A DNA stretch of 64,000 nucleotides from Sinomonas terrae (lineage in GTDB: Bacteria; Actinomycetota; Actinomycetes; Actinomycetales; Micrococcaceae), in NCBI RefSeq assembly GCF_022539255.1, contig NZ_JAKZBV010000001.1, positions 1,116,001 to 1,180,000 of the forward strand, in the 5' to 3' direction. The notes beneath the pieces were generated by a model. The model saw only the letters and a program-made list of their open reading frames with translations. It was not told the origin of the DNA and did not search any database. A program made the position numbers and the translations under genes. Shown here piece after piece: positions 17,800 to 26,279 of this stretch (positions within the stretch are counted from its first letter, which is position 1; each line of letters starts with the position of its first letter).

Positions 17800-18816
17800 G
17801 TGACGTACATCGCAGATTCCACCCGTTATGAATCCATGCAGTACAACCGGGTTGGGCGCAGCGGTCTCAAGCTGCCGGCCATCTCCCTCGGGCTCTGGCA
17901 CAACTTCGGGGACGACAAGACGTTCGAGGAACAGCGTGCCATCCTTCGGCGCGCCTTCGACCTCGGAGTCAACCACTTCGACCTGGCCAACAACTACGGG
18001 CCGCCTCCAGGGAGTGCCGAGTCCAACTTCGGCCGGCACCTCCGTGAGGACTTCCGCCCCTATCGGGACGAGCTCGTCATCTCGACCAAGGCCGGCTATT
18101 TCATGTGGGACGGGCCCTACGGCGAATGGGGATCTCGGAAATATCTGATCTCTAGCCTTGACCAATCGCTCAAGCGCATGGGTCTTGAATACGTCGACAT
18201 CTTCTACAGCCATCGGCCGGATCCGGATACTCCGCTCGAGGAGACGATGGGGGCGCTCGACTACGCCGTCCGCTCGGGGCGTGCTCTCTACGCAGGCATC
18301 TCGTCCTACTCGCCTCAGCAGACGCTCGAGGCGGCCCAGATCCTTCGCGATATGGGCACGCCGCTGCTCATCCATCAGCCGCGTTACTCGATGGCTGACA
18401 GGTGGACGGAGCAGGGCAGCCCTAACCTGTACCAGGCTCTGGACGAGGTGGGGGCCGGGTCGATCGTCTTCTCGCCACTGGCGCAGGGCCTGCTGACGAA
18501 CCGCTATCTGCACGGGATCCCCGAGGACTCTCGGGCGGCGAAGGAGCACTTCCTCAAGTCGTCCTCGATCACCGAGGACAAGGTCGAGATGGTGCGAGCC
18601 CTCGACGCCATCGCGCGTGACCGAGGGCAGACTCTTGCGCAGATGGCCATCGCATGGGTGCTGCGCCCGCAGCCCTCGGGAGCGACGCCAGTGACCTCGG
18701 CGCTCATCGGTGCCTCGTCTGTGGGTCAGCTCGAGGATTCGCTCGGCGCCCTCGCCGGGCCCGAGTTCCTCGACGGGGAGCTGGCCCAGATCGATCAGAT
18801 CCTCGCGAGCCACTGA
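17800..18816 (+). CDS. Aldo/keto reductase, YghZ/GPR-like
   Basis: A 338-residue NADPH-dependent TIM-barrel reductase. SGLKLPAISLGLWHNFG is the N-terminal signature, and the tetrad can be traced as Asp in HFDLANNYG (with the Tyr), Lys in ISTKAGYFMW and His in FYSHRPDPDTP. GSRKYLISSLDQSLKRMGLEYVDI and the C-terminal SALIGASSVGQLEDS cofactor motif resemble E. coli YghZ, which reduces L-glyceraldehyde 3-phosphate and methylglyoxal. The GTG at 17800 was kept because a TAGGAT hexamer sits just upstream; an ATG 36 bases later is an alternative. Its stop codon is immediately followed by an unusual 22-base palindromic repeat array. A detoxification role is likely but not shown. Confidence 0.88.
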   Translation: MTYIADSTRYESMQYNRVGRSGLKLPAISLGLWHNFGDDKTFEEQRAILRRAFDLGVNHFDLANNYGPPPGSAESNFGRHLREDFRPYRDELVISTKAGYFMWDGPYGEWGSRKYLISSLDQSLKRMGLEYVDIFYSHRPDPDTPLEETMGALDYAVRSGRALYAGISSYSPQQTLEAAQILRDMGTPLLIHQPRYSMADRWTEQGSPNLYQALDEVGAGSIVFSPLAQGLLTNRYLHGIPEDSRAAKEHFLKSSSITEDKVEMVRALDAIARDRGQTLAQMAIAWVLRPQPSGATPVTSALIGASSVGQLEDSLGALAGPEFLDGELAQIDQILASH

Positions 18817-18998
18817 CCACTCGTGGGTCATCATCTGGCCAGTCGTTGGACGACATCTGGCCACTCGATAGGGGAGATGTGGCCAGTCGATAGGGGAGAT
18901 GTGGCCACTCGTCGAAACCACCCGACGAGTGGCCACTTCTCGCCCGACGAGTGGCCACCTCTCAACCCACGAGTGGCCACCTCTCAACCCACGAGTGG
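18817..18998. repeat. Palindromic array of 22-base units
   Basis: Starting at the base after the aldo/keto reductase stop, four consecutive 22-base units (18817, 18839, 18861, 18883) begin CCACTCG or CCAGTCG and end in TGG. A 28-base palindromic centre (18905-18932) follows, then three 22-base units in inverted form (18933, 18955, 18977) ending CGAGTGG. The central arms 18901-18914 and 18923-18936 pair perfectly over 14 bases around an 8-base loop. The array lies between two convergent genes and probably acts as a bidirectional terminator. Confidence 0.85.
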
Positions 18999-19029
18999 CC
19001 AGATCCTGCCCGGAGGCGTCGAGCCGGGG

Positions 19030-19278
19030 TCAGCGGTGCGCCGGCGAGACGGCTGCGGGGCGCCGTCCGAAGATGAAGTAGGCGATCGGCCCGAACGTGT
19101 TGACGAAGGTGGCCGCGAACCACGCCGCCTTCCGGCCGTTGATCTGCTGCGCGGGGCGCCGGGCGAGGTCCCGCCACGCGAGCAGCTTGAGGCCGAACTC
19201 GAGCATCGAGAAGCTGACGACCCAGAACCTCTTCCGTCCGCTCATCTTCTTCCATTCCTTTTGGGCGCGGCGTGCCAT
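19030..19278 (-). CDS. PLDc_N-domain small membrane protein
   Basis: An 82-residue protein with a basic N terminus (MARRAQKEWKKMSGRKRFW), one hydrophobic segment (VVSFSMLEFGLKLLAW), a conserved polar stretch (RDLARRPAQQINGRKAAWF) and a second segment (AATFVNTFGPIAYFIFG) ending in GRRP. This is the phospholipase D-nuclease N-terminal (PLDc_N) two-helix module, here without any phospholipase domain. Such free-standing modules are common in actinobacteria and have no known function. The ATG at 19278 is preceded by an AGGAGGG ribosome site; the open frame upstream is ignored. It diverges from ino1. Confidence 0.75.
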   Translation of the reverse strand: MARRAQKEWKKMSGRKRFWVVSFSMLEFGLKLLAWRDLARRPAQQINGRKAAWFAATFVNTFGPIAYFIFGRRPAAVSPAHR

Positions 19279-19341
19279 AGACCCTCCTGTGAAATGCTGT
19301 GCTTTCGAGTCTAGGTCCGGTTGGCCCGGAGAGGCGTTGGG

Positions 19342-19347
19342 TAGGAT
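19342..19347 (+). promoter_or_regulatory. Possible -10 (TAGGAT) of ino1
   Basis: TAGGAT lies 63 bases before the ino1 start, inside the divergent gap; no convincing -35 was found. The gene itself has a normal AGGAG ribosome site, so a leadered transcript is expected. Confidence 0.3.
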
Positions 19348-19409
19348 GACTTTGCTTTCCGGCGTCGGACGCATCCTTCGCCGGTGCCAGCTAATCTGCT
19401 AGGAGAACC

Positions 19410-20495
19410 GTGTCTGAGAACCCGATCCGTGTGGCCATCGTCGGCGTGGGCAACTGCGCCTCCTCCCTCGTCCAGGGAGTGCACTACTACCGCGACGCGG
19501 ACCCGGGGGAGACAGTCCCCGGCCTCATGCACGTCCAGTTCGGGCCGTACCACGTTCGGGACCTCGAGTTCGTTGCCGCCTTCGACGTGGACGGCAAGAA
19601 GGTGGGGGTCGATCTCGCCGACGCCATCGGCGCTAGCGAGAACAACACGATCAAGATCGCCGACGTCCCGCCGACTGGCGTGACGGTCCAGCGCGGCCAC
19701 ACCCTCGACGGACTCGGCAAGTACTACCGCGAGACTATCGAAGAGTCCGACGCCGAGCCGGTCGACGTCGTCGCCGCGCTCCGCGACGCGAAGGTCGACG
19801 TGCTCGTGTGCTACCTTCCCGTGGGTTCCGACCAGGCCGCGAAGTTCTACGCCCAGTGCGCGATTGACGCCCACGTGGCGTTCGTCAACGCCCTCCCCGT
19901 GTTCATCGCCGGCACCCCCGAGTGGGCGCAGAAGTTCACTGAGGCCGGGGTGCCGATCGTGGGCGACGACATCAAGAGCCAGATCGGCGCCACGATCACC
20001 CACCGCGTGCTCGCGAAGCTGTTCGAGGACCGCGGCGTGACCGTGGACCGGACGTATCAGCTCAACGTCGGCGGCAACATGGACTTCAAGAACATGCTCG
20101 AGCGCGAGCGGCTCCAGTCCAAGAAGATCTCCAAGACCCAGGCCGTGACCTCGAACGTCGAGGCGGAGCTCGCCGAGCGCGACGTGCACATCGGCCCGAG
20201 CGACTACGTCGAGTGGCTCGACGACCGCAAGTGGGCGTTCGTGCGCCTCGAGGGCCGCAACTTCGGCGACGCTCCCGTCTCGCTCGAGTACAAGCTCGAG
20301 GTGTGGGACTCGCCCAACTCGGCGGGCGTGATCATCGACGCCGTCCGGGCCGCGAAGATCGGCCTCGACCGCGGCATCGGCGGCCCCCTCGTCTCGCCGT
20401 CCGCGTACTTCATGAAGTCCCCGCCCGAACAGCGTGCCGACGACGTCGCCCGCGCTCAGGTCGAGGCCTTCATCCGCGGCGACGTGGAGCGCTAA
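19410..20495 (+). CDS. ino1: Inositol-3-phosphate synthase
   Basis: A 361-residue NAD-dependent enzyme that cyclises glucose 6-phosphate to inositol phosphate, the first step toward phosphatidylinositol and mycothiol. The N terminus has the Rossmann motif AIVGVGNCASSLVQG. NALPVFIAGTPEWA, DDIKSQIGATITHRVL and LNVGGNMDFKNML carry the family's catalytic lysines and Asn residues. The actinobacterial short form is about this length, far below the eukaryotic enzyme. The GTG start has an AGGAG ribosome site five bases upstream. It is followed by two stacked terminators. The mshA gene, which uses the product, lies 11 kb away in the window. Confidence 0.95.
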   Translation: MSENPIRVAIVGVGNCASSLVQGVHYYRDADPGETVPGLMHVQFGPYHVRDLEFVAAFDVDGKKVGVDLADAIGASENNTIKIADVPPTGVTVQRGHTLDGLGKYYRETIEESDAEPVDVVAALRDAKVDVLVCYLPVGSDQAAKFYAQCAIDAHVAFVNALPVFIAGTPEWAQKFTEAGVPIVGDDIKSQIGATITHRVLAKLFEDRGVTVDRTYQLNVGGNMDFKNMLERERLQSKKISKTQAVTSNVEAELAERDVHIGPSDYVEWLDDRKWAFVRLEGRNFGDAPVSLEYKLEVWDSPNSAGVIIDAVRAAKIGLDRGIGGPLVSPSAYFMKSPPEQRADDVARAQVEAFIRGDVER

Positions 20496-20520
20496 GCGAC
20501 GGTTGCGGGCAAGCCGAGTG

Positions 20521-20552
20521 CCGCCGTCGTCCGCTGAGGGGGACGACGGCGG
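20521..20552. terminator. First hairpin after ino1
   Basis: A 12-bp perfect stem (20521-20532 with 20541-20552) and an 8-base loop lie 26 bases after the ino1 stop. Confidence 0.7.
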
Positions 20553-20567
20553 GGCGCGGCTTCCAGC

Positions 20568-20608
20568 AGAGGGCCCCCGAGGCAGGCATACTGCCTCGGG
20601 GGCCCTCT
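20568..20608. terminator. Second, stronger hairpin between ino1 and the amidase
   Basis: An 18-bp perfect stem (20568-20585 with 20591-20608) and a 5-base loop is followed by TTCG. It ends 11 bases from the stop of the convergent amidase gene, so it probably terminates both. Confidence 0.85.
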
Positions 20609-20618
20609 TCGATTGGTC

Positions 20619-22124
20619 TCAGAGAGCGAGGGGACCGGGCCGGAAATCCACGAGCCGTTCGATTTCGTGGGCGATGGCGAGCACTTCGTGATCGTGGAAC
20701 CGCCGCCCCACCACTTGAATGCCGATCGGCATGCCGTCGTCGCCCAGGCCGACGGGAACAACGGCACTCGGAAGCCCCAGAATGCTGATCGCGCGGCAGC
20801 TCGCCCCAAGCTGCGATCGCGGGACTTGCTGGCCGTCAACCTCGACAACGGACGTTCCAATGAGGGGGGCCGTGGCGCTTGCTACGGGCAGGAGCAGTAT
20901 CTGATGCTCGCCGAGGAAGCGTGTGGCAGCGGCAAACACGGCATCCCTCCGGGCTGTGGCCCGGAGGTTCGCCACGAGCAATTCCGCTCCCGAGACCTTC
21001 GCAAGCTTCGCCTCGATGCTGGAGAGGTACTTGAGGATCCCGACGGTGACCTCGACCGGGTGGGGCTGCGACTGTGAGCGACGTATCGCCTCGGCGACCT
21101 CGGGCAGTCCTTCGGCATCACGCAGCTCAATAAACAGTCCCGCAGCCTCATCAAGGCGCGGTGGTCTCTGGTTGACGACCGCGCGGACCGTCGAGCCGAG
21201 GAGCCGAGCGGCGCGCGAGAGGGCACGGATGACGTCGGAGCGGACAGGAACGGTGCCTTCACCCTCGCACCAGGCAACCGAGATGGCCGCGAGGTCGACC
21301 TCCTCGGAACGGCGGAGTGGTACAGGCGCACACGCGGCGTCAATGCCGTCGGGCCCCGCCATAAGACGCACGAGCAGTTCGACGTCCTCGACTCGGCGGG
21401 CAAGGGGACCCGGCGTCATGTAACGATGCAGAACGGATGCCGTGTTGGGCGGGGACAGGGGCGCAGCCGTGTCATAGGGCAGAATCCCGGTTCCTGGCAG
21501 GAGCCCTACCGTGGGCCTCATGCTTGCAAGCCCGGTACAGTGCGCGGGCCAGCGGATGGACCCGCCGAAATCTGTTCCCAAGCCGAAGGCGGCGAGCCCA
21601 GCGGCGACTGCCGCCGCATCCCCACCGCTCGACCCGCCCGGTGTTCGCCCAAGGTCGAAGGGATTGCGCGTGTCCCCGAAGATGAGGTTGCCGGCATGGG
21701 TATCGACCGCGAACTCAGAACAGTTGGCTTTGCCGAGCAGGATCGCTCCGGCAGCCAGAACACGGGCGACGACGGGAGCGGTCGCCTCGGGCATGTAGTC
21801 CTTGAGGACGGCGGAGCCAGCCGTCGCGGGGTAACCGGCCACGGCGAGCGTGTCCTTCACCGTGAACGGCACCCCATGCAGGGGCCCGAGCTCATCCCCC
21901 CGTTCACGTGCGGCATCTGCAGCGGCCGCCTGTTCGAGCGCTTCCCGGCGGATGGCCGCAGCGTCTGGTGCGATGATCGCTCGGATGGCCCCATTGCATT
22001 GGTCGACACGGTCCAAATACGCAATGACGGCGTCGACCGCGGTGAGCTCTCCAGCGCGGATCGCGCGGGCGAGCCTGACCGCCCCTGTTTCGAGGACGTT
22101 GGGGCTGACGGAGGGGGACTGCAT
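20619..22124 (-). CDS. Amidase-signature family hydrolase
   Basis: A hydrolase of about 501 residues with the Ser-cisSer-Lys triad: Lys in GVPFTVKDTLAVAG, the first Ser in RTPGGSSGGDAAAVAAG and the nucleophile Ser in TDFGGSIRWPAHCTG. These motifs define the amidase-signature family (GatA, AtzF, half-amidases, ureidomalonase). It lacks the long C-terminal domain of allophanate hydrolases. The ATG at 22124 was chosen over upstream ATG/GTG codons at 22145 and 22166, all with weak ribosome sites. It follows the MFS gene on the minus strand and is the second gene of the left arm of the catabolic cluster, so it probably hydrolyses a linear amide made in the same pathway. The substrate is unknown. 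Confidence 0.85.
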   Translation of the reverse strand: MQSPSVSPNVLETGAVRLARAIRAGELTAVDAVIAYLDRVDQCNGAIRAIIAPDAAAIRREALEQAAAADAARERGDELGPLHGVPFTVKDTLAVAGYPATAGSAVLKDYMPEATAPVVARVLAAGAILLGKANCSEFAVDTHAGNLIFGDTRNPFDLGRTPGGSSGGDAAAVAAGLAAFGLGTDFGGSIRWPAHCTGLASMRPTVGLLPGTGILPYDTAAPLSPPNTASVLHRYMTPGPLARRVEDVELLVRLMAGPDGIDAACAPVPLRRSEEVDLAAISVAWCEGEGTVPVRSDVIRALSRAARLLGSTVRAVVNQRPPRLDEAAGLFIELRDAEGLPEVAEAIRRSQSQPHPVEVTVGILKYLSSIEAKLAKVSGAELLVANLRATARRDAVFAAATRFLGEHQILLLPVASATAPLIGTSVVEVDGQQVPRSQLGASCRAISILGLPSAVVPVGLGDDGMPIGIQVVGRRFHDHEVLAIAHEIERLVDFRPGPLAL

Positions 22125-22231
22125 GAGGATCTCTCTTCGTTCCATGGTATTTCTTGCGCTATACACCCGCTGCGGTGCGGCACCCGGAGTGAGCCGAGCG
22201 CCGCACTGCTGTTGGGCTGAGCTGCGTTTCC

Positions 22232-23806
22232 TTAGCGCTGAACCGCCCTGCTGCCGTCCGACCGTTGCGATGAGCTAAGGTTCGCGGACTCCTGGCTGCC
22301 GGGCGCCTCGGGCGCCGGTTGGCCGGAAGCTTCGCCTTCGAGGCCGGCGAGGTCGTTGGGCGTGGCAATCTCAAGGCGCTCCACGGCGTCGTCGAGCTCG
22401 GAGATCTGTTCGAGCGTCTTGCCCAGAGTCTCCGGGCCGAACCGGACCGCAACGGCCGCGATGAGGTACATCGCGACGACGAGCCCGAAGATGCCGAGCG
22501 CTCCGAAGGACTCGAGGACCCGACCGGCAAACGGCGGGATGATCGAGCCGGCGGCGGAGGCGATGAAGACGGAGGCGCCGACTCCGAACGCACGGACGCG
22601 GGTCGGGTACATTTCCGGAGCCCAAACCCAGATGAGTGTGTTGAGAACCATCGACATCAACTGGAACAGCGAACCGAAGAGGAGCACCAGACCCAAGTTC
22701 GGAGACATGACGAATCCGATCGCCGTAACGACCGCCGCGAGGCATCCGTAGCCGAGGACGATCTTGCGCCGGAGCCTGTGGGCGCCGAAGGAGCCAAGGA
22801 TCGAGCCGACGAGGCCGCCCACGTTGATGATGAGGGTGAAGCCGAGACTTGTCGCTACCGCGTATCCCTCGTTGACGAGGATGGAGGGCATGAAGATCGT
22901 GATCGTGTCCTGGGCACCGAACGCCATGAACGAGACGATCCAGAGGACAGCAGTGCGCCGGCGCAGAGTGCCGCGGAAGATGTCCAGGAGGCGGACCGAC
23001 TCGGTGCGGGTCACGTGGCCTTCCGGAGTCTGCACGTAGTCGGTGACCTCTCCGCCGTCGTTGCGCAGCCGCCCTCGTGAGAGCAGGCTCAGCACTCGGT
23101 TCGCTTCGTGAACCCGGCCGCGGGTGAGGAGGTAGCGAGGGCTCTCGGGCATGTAGCGCCGGTAGACGAAGACCAGCAGGGCGGGGACTGCGAGCACGCC
23201 GAGAAGCCAACGCCAACTCGTGTCGGCTCCGCCGAACACGGTGCCTCCGGGAACCAGGATGGCCCATGAGAGCGCGCTCGACAGGAAGATTCCCAAGCCG
23301 CCGCCGGCGACCTGGACGATGGCAGTGCATGCGCCGCGGACCTTTGTGGGGACCATCTCCGAGACGATCGTGACGCCGGTGTTGAGCTCGCCGCCGAGCC
23401 CGATGCCGACCATGATGCGGCCGATGATGAGGACGGTGTAGTCCGGGGCAAATGCGCAGACGAGGGCGCCCAGAGTGTAGAGGGCAAGGTTGTAGAGGTA
23501 GGTGATCTTGCGTCCGAGGAGGTCGCCGGCCATGCCCGCCAGCAGACAGCCGATGGCCACGCCGCCAAAGGTTGCCGTGCTCAGGAGGCCGACCTGGAAG
23601 TCTTGCAGTGCCCACACGCGCTTGATGTCTGGCGCCGCGTAGCCGATGTTGAACTGTTCGATCGCGTCGAAGATCGTGCCAATCGCGACCAGCAGGATGA
23701 TGATCTTCTGGGCCTTGCCCAGGCCGATCTTGTCCATTGCGCTCGCGAGCTGTGAATGTTGCCGCTGGGAAATGGCGGCTTCTTCGGGGGTGAGCTGAGT
23801 GCTCAA
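22232..23806 (-). CDS. MFS transporter, sugar-porter/metabolite type
   Basis: A 524-residue transporter with twelve predicted membrane helices. The loop 2-3 motif GMAGDLLGRKITYLYN, GRIMVGIGLGGELNTGVTIVSEMVPTKVRG after helix 4 and YMPESPRYLL in the central loop are hallmarks of the sugar-porter/MHS branch of the major facilitator superfamily. The C-terminal half contains APEMYPTRVRAFGVG. It is probably a proton symporter for an organic acid or similar metabolite. The TTG at 23806 was chosen because AGGGAGA lies seven bases upstream, although the frame stays open for 28 more codons. It is the first gene of the left arm and is read from a promoter overlapped by GGGATCCC operators. Confidence 0.85.
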   Translation of the reverse strand: MSTQLTPEEAAISQRQHSQLASAMDKIGLGKAQKIIILLVAIGTIFDAIEQFNIGYAAPDIKRVWALQDFQVGLLSTATFGGVAIGCLLAGMAGDLLGRKITYLYNLALYTLGALVCAFAPDYTVLIIGRIMVGIGLGGELNTGVTIVSEMVPTKVRGACTAIVQVAGGGLGIFLSSALSWAILVPGGTVFGGADTSWRWLLGVLAVPALLVFVYRRYMPESPRYLLTRGRVHEANRVLSLLSRGRLRNDGGEVTDYVQTPEGHVTRTESVRLLDIFRGTLRRRTAVLWIVSFMAFGAQDTITIFMPSILVNEGYAVATSLGFTLIINVGGLVGSILGSFGAHRLRRKIVLGYGCLAAVVTAIGFVMSPNLGLVLLFGSLFQLMSMVLNTLIWVWAPEMYPTRVRAFGVGASVFIASAAGSIIPPFAGRVLESFGALGIFGLVVAMYLIAAVAVRFGPETLGKTLEQISELDDAVERLEIATPNDLAGLEGEASGQPAPEAPGSQESANLSSSQRSDGSRAVQR

Positions 23807-23949
23807 GGGGTGTCTCCCTTCAGGGGGCAGGCGAAGGGCCTGCGGACACTGGGCGACCGGGCACTTTCTTGCTCGGCTTGTTGCCTGCAAGGACGGTCTT
23901 GTGGATGGGTGAGACTCGCGGGTGGGACGGTCGTTCAGCCTGCGAGGTC

Positions 23950-23976
23950 TTTGGGATCCCTGCTTGGGATCCCAAA
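23950..23976. promoter_or_regulatory. GGGATCCC operator pair, left-arm side
   Basis: Two palindromes, TTTGGGATCCC (23950-23960) and TTGGGATCCCAA (23964-23975), are centred 13 bases apart. The second covers the predicted transcription start of the minus-strand promoter. The spacing and symmetry fit a GntR/FCD dimer site. Confidence 0.7.
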
Positions 23977-23979
23977 TTC

Positions 23980-24008
23980 AAGGTAAATGTGATCCCGGCC
24001 ACCGTCAA
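23980..24008 (-). promoter_or_regulatory. Promoter of the MFS-amidase arm
   Basis: On the minus strand TTGACG (24008-24003) is separated by exactly 17 bases from TACCTT (23985-23980), a good actinobacterial sigma-70-type promoter. A GATCCC half-site lies in the spacer and a full operator sits at the expected start point. Confidence 0.7.
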
Positions 24009-24021
24009 GAGCTTCACGAAA

Positions 24022-24047
24022 AATGGGATCCCATTCCGGGATCCCAA
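24022..24047. promoter_or_regulatory. Central GGGATCCC operator pair
   Basis: AATGGGATCCCATT (24022-24035) and CGGGATCCCAA (24037-24047) are again centred 13 bases apart. They lie between the two -35 elements and touch the upstream edge of the plus-strand -35. Confidence 0.65.
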
Positions 24048-24050
24048 CTC

Positions 24051-24079
24051 TTGACGGCAGAATCCTCTGCCCCTAGGCT
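24051..24079 (+). promoter_or_regulatory. Promoter of the MFS-gntR-amidohydrolase arm
   Basis: TTGACG (24051-24056), a 17-base spacer and TAGGCT (24074-24079) form a near-consensus promoter that mirrors the minus-strand one. The expected start near 24086 falls inside the operator at 24083-24096. Confidence 0.75.
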
Positions 24080-24082
24080 GAA

Positions 24083-24110
24083 TTTGGGATCCCAAACCGA
24101 GCGGATCCCG
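24083..24110. promoter_or_regulatory. GGGATCCC operators at the right-arm start point
   Basis: TTTGGGATCCCAAA (24083-24096) is a perfect 14-base palindrome over the predicted transcription start; a weaker copy (CGGATCCCG, 24102-24110) follows. Binding here would block transcription of the right arm. Confidence 0.7.
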
Positions 24111-24183
24111 TTGCGCACTTGGTCTGGTGGGAGGGCTCTCCTCCCACGAGCGTCCCCTTGAACTGTCAAGCGAAGGAGGACCC

Positions 24184-25515
24184 GTGTCCCTTCAAGAAGA
24201 AGAATTCGCCCCGCAGGGCACCGACATTGCCGTCGGCTCCCCGCGGCGCACCCGCGTCCGATGGAAGCTCTTCATCCTGCTGCTCGCCCTCGTCACGATC
24301 AACTACGTCGACCGCGGCTCCATCTCCGTCGCTCTGCCCATAATCCAAAGGGAGTTCCGTCTCACGCCCGAACTCGTGGGGCTCCTCCTCTCGGCATTCT
24401 TCTGGACCTACGCACTCATGCAGGTTCCTGTCGGCTGGCTCATCGACCGTTTCGGCCCCCGAAAGGTTGTCACGGCGTCGTGCTTGGGCTGGGGTGCTGC
24501 GACCGCGGCCTCCGGAATGGCCGGCGGCTTCCTCAGCATGTTCATCGCACGGACGGGGATCGGCATCACCGAGGCTGGCGTCATGCCGGCCGGAGGAAAG
24601 CTCAACGCCATCTGGATGCATTCCAAAGAACGGGGACGCGGCGCAACTATCCTCGATGCCGGCGCTCCCCTCGGCGCTGGGGTGGGAGGCATCCTTATCA
24701 CCGGACTCATCGGTGCGTTCGGGGGATGGCGGATGGCGTTCGTCATCGCTGGCATCGTGACGGTCGCCTTGGGTGCTTTCATCTGGTGGTATGTGCGGGA
24801 CAATCCGCGTCAGCACCGTGCAGTCAATGACGCCGAGGCCGAGTACATCGAGGCGTCCCAGCGCGCCGAGGACGAGGAGGCTCGGGCCCTTGGCGGCACC
24901 TCGCGCCGCGGTCTCGCTCCTTACCTCAAGTTCCGCTCGTTCTGGGCCATGTGCTTCGGGTGGCTCGGCTTCAATGGCGTGTTCTACGGGCTGCTCACTT
25001 GGGGTCCGCTCTATCTCGCCCAGGCCAAGGGATTCAACCTCAACTCGATCGGCTGGTCGACCTTCGTGATCTTCGGTTCAGGCTTCATCGGCGAGATCCT
25101 CGGCGGCGCATTGGCGGACCGCCTTCGCGCAAAGGGCTACGGGACGAACGTCGTAATGCGTTCACTCCTCGGTGCCTCGAGCGTGATCGTCACAGCAGGC
25201 CTCGTCGGCGTGACCGTCGTGGGCGATTCGATCACCGCTGTTGCGCTCCTGTCAGTCGTGCTGTTCTTCCTGCGTTGGGTCGGCCTCTTCTGGGCGGTCC
25301 CCGCGACCCTGGGCGGACGGACGAACGCAGGCGTCCTCGGCGGTGCCATGAATCTCAGCGGCAACATAGCCGGTTTTGTCACACCGATCGCCGTCGGCTT
25401 CATCGTCGGCGCGACCGGCGGATACACGGGGGCACTCCTGTTCTTCGTCGGATCGGCGATCATCATGGGCGCCTCAGTCCTGGCGCTCGACTACAGCCGC
25501 AGGCTTCCCGTCTGA
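24184..25515 (+). CDS. MFS transporter, anion:cation symporter (GudP/ExuT)-like
   Basis: A 443-residue transporter with twelve membrane helices. LVTINYVDRGSISVALPIIQREF and YALMQVPVGWLIDRFGPRKVV are the typical start of the anion:cation symporter branch of the MFS, whose members import sugar acids, tartrate and phthalate-like carboxylates. IARTGIGITEAGVMPAG and IDRFGPRK support this. The GTG at 24184 is preceded by an excellent AAGGAGGA ribosome site; the frame is open further upstream but crosses the leader. It is the first gene of the right arm, under the GGGATCCC-controlled promoter, so the substrate is likely the inducer or a close relative. Confidence 0.87.
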   Translation: MSLQEEEFAPQGTDIAVGSPRRTRVRWKLFILLLALVTINYVDRGSISVALPIIQREFRLTPELVGLLLSAFFWTYALMQVPVGWLIDRFGPRKVVTASCLGWGAATAASGMAGGFLSMFIARTGIGITEAGVMPAGGKLNAIWMHSKERGRGATILDAGAPLGAGVGGILITGLIGAFGGWRMAFVIAGIVTVALGAFIWWYVRDNPRQHRAVNDAEAEYIEASQRAEDEEARALGGTSRRGLAPYLKFRSFWAMCFGWLGFNGVFYGLLTWGPLYLAQAKGFNLNSIGWSTFVIFGSGFIGEILGGALADRLRAKGYGTNVVMRSLLGASSVIVTAGLVGVTVVGDSITAVALLSVVLFFLRWVGLFWAVPATLGGRTNAGVLGGAMNLSGNIAGFVTPIAVGFIVGATGGYTGALLFFVGSAIIMGASVLALDYSRRLPV

Positions 25516-25584
25516 TCGTGGTCGAATAAAGCCTGGAAGCATCCGCTGCGCCTCGTCGCAGCCCGAATCGAGGGGGAGACCCAG

Positions 25585-26232
25585 ATGGCACAGCCCGCCG
25601 AAGAACCGCAGCGCGACCGACCGCTGCGCGAGGTGATCCGCGACACGCTGCGGACCCGGATCTTCGAAGGCCACTATGCCCCCGGAACCCGTCTCATCGA
25701 ACGGGACCTCGCGGCGGAGTTCAACGTCTCGCGGCTTCCGGTGCGGGAGGCGCTGCGGATGCTCGTCCAGGAGGGGATCCTTGCGGAGAGGGCCTCACGC
25801 GGATCCGTCGTCGCGGCGCTGAGCGAGAAGGACGTCGAGGACCTCTTCGACGTCCGGCACTCGCTCGAGGTGCTCGCGTGCCGCCTCGCCGCCCAGCGCG
25901 CTACTCCTGAGGATATCGACAGGCTCGAATCCCTCGTGGGCCGGGCCGAGGACGCCCTCGCGAGAGGCAGCATCAACGAAGCCCACCGGCTCAACAGCGA
26001 GTTCCACGACGAGGTCACACGGATCGCCGACAACGGCTTCCTCCGCACAGCACTCGAACCATTGCAGGGCCGCATGCACTGGCTGTTCCGTCACGTCACG
26101 GACCTGCCGGAGCTCGTGCGCGAACATCGCGAGCTCCTCGCCGCCATAGCGAGCGGGGACCCCGAGCTCGCCGCTGTCCAGTCAACGCATCACATCGACA
26201 AATACCGAGAACAGTACCCGGAAACGATCTGA
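25585..26232 (+). CDS. GntR-family transcriptional regulator, FCD type
   Basis: A 215-residue regulator. Residues about 10-77 form the winged helix-turn-helix (PLREVIRDTLRTRIFEGHY, LIERDLAAEFNVSRLPVREALRML, ILAERASRGSVVA). Residues 85-205 are the all-helical FCD effector domain, with Asp, His and His residues (RHSLEVLAC, NSEFHDEVTRIADN, VREHRELLAAI) positioned to bind a metal and a carboxylate effector. FCD GntR proteins bind TGG-N-CCA-like palindromes, so this protein is the obvious candidate for the GGGATCCC sites at 23950-24110. It lies within the operon it would control, 69 bases after the transporter. The effector is unknown. Confidence 0.9.
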   Translation: MAQPAEEPQRDRPLREVIRDTLRTRIFEGHYAPGTRLIERDLAAEFNVSRLPVREALRMLVQEGILAERASRGSVVAALSEKDVEDLFDVRHSLEVLACRLAAQRATPEDIDRLESLVGRAEDALARGSINEAHRLNSEFHDEVTRIADNGFLRTALEPLQGRMHWLFRHVTDLPELVREHRELLAAIASGDPELAAVQSTHHIDKYREQYPETI

Positions 26233-26279
26233 GCTCCGACTCGGTCGAGGCCAGAACTTCCGCCATCCTAGGAACCCCC

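Noticed and set aside
18817..18998. Possible CRISPR array because of regular 22-base repeats
   Set aside because: There are no unique spacers between units, the array is palindromic about its centre, and no cas genes are near.
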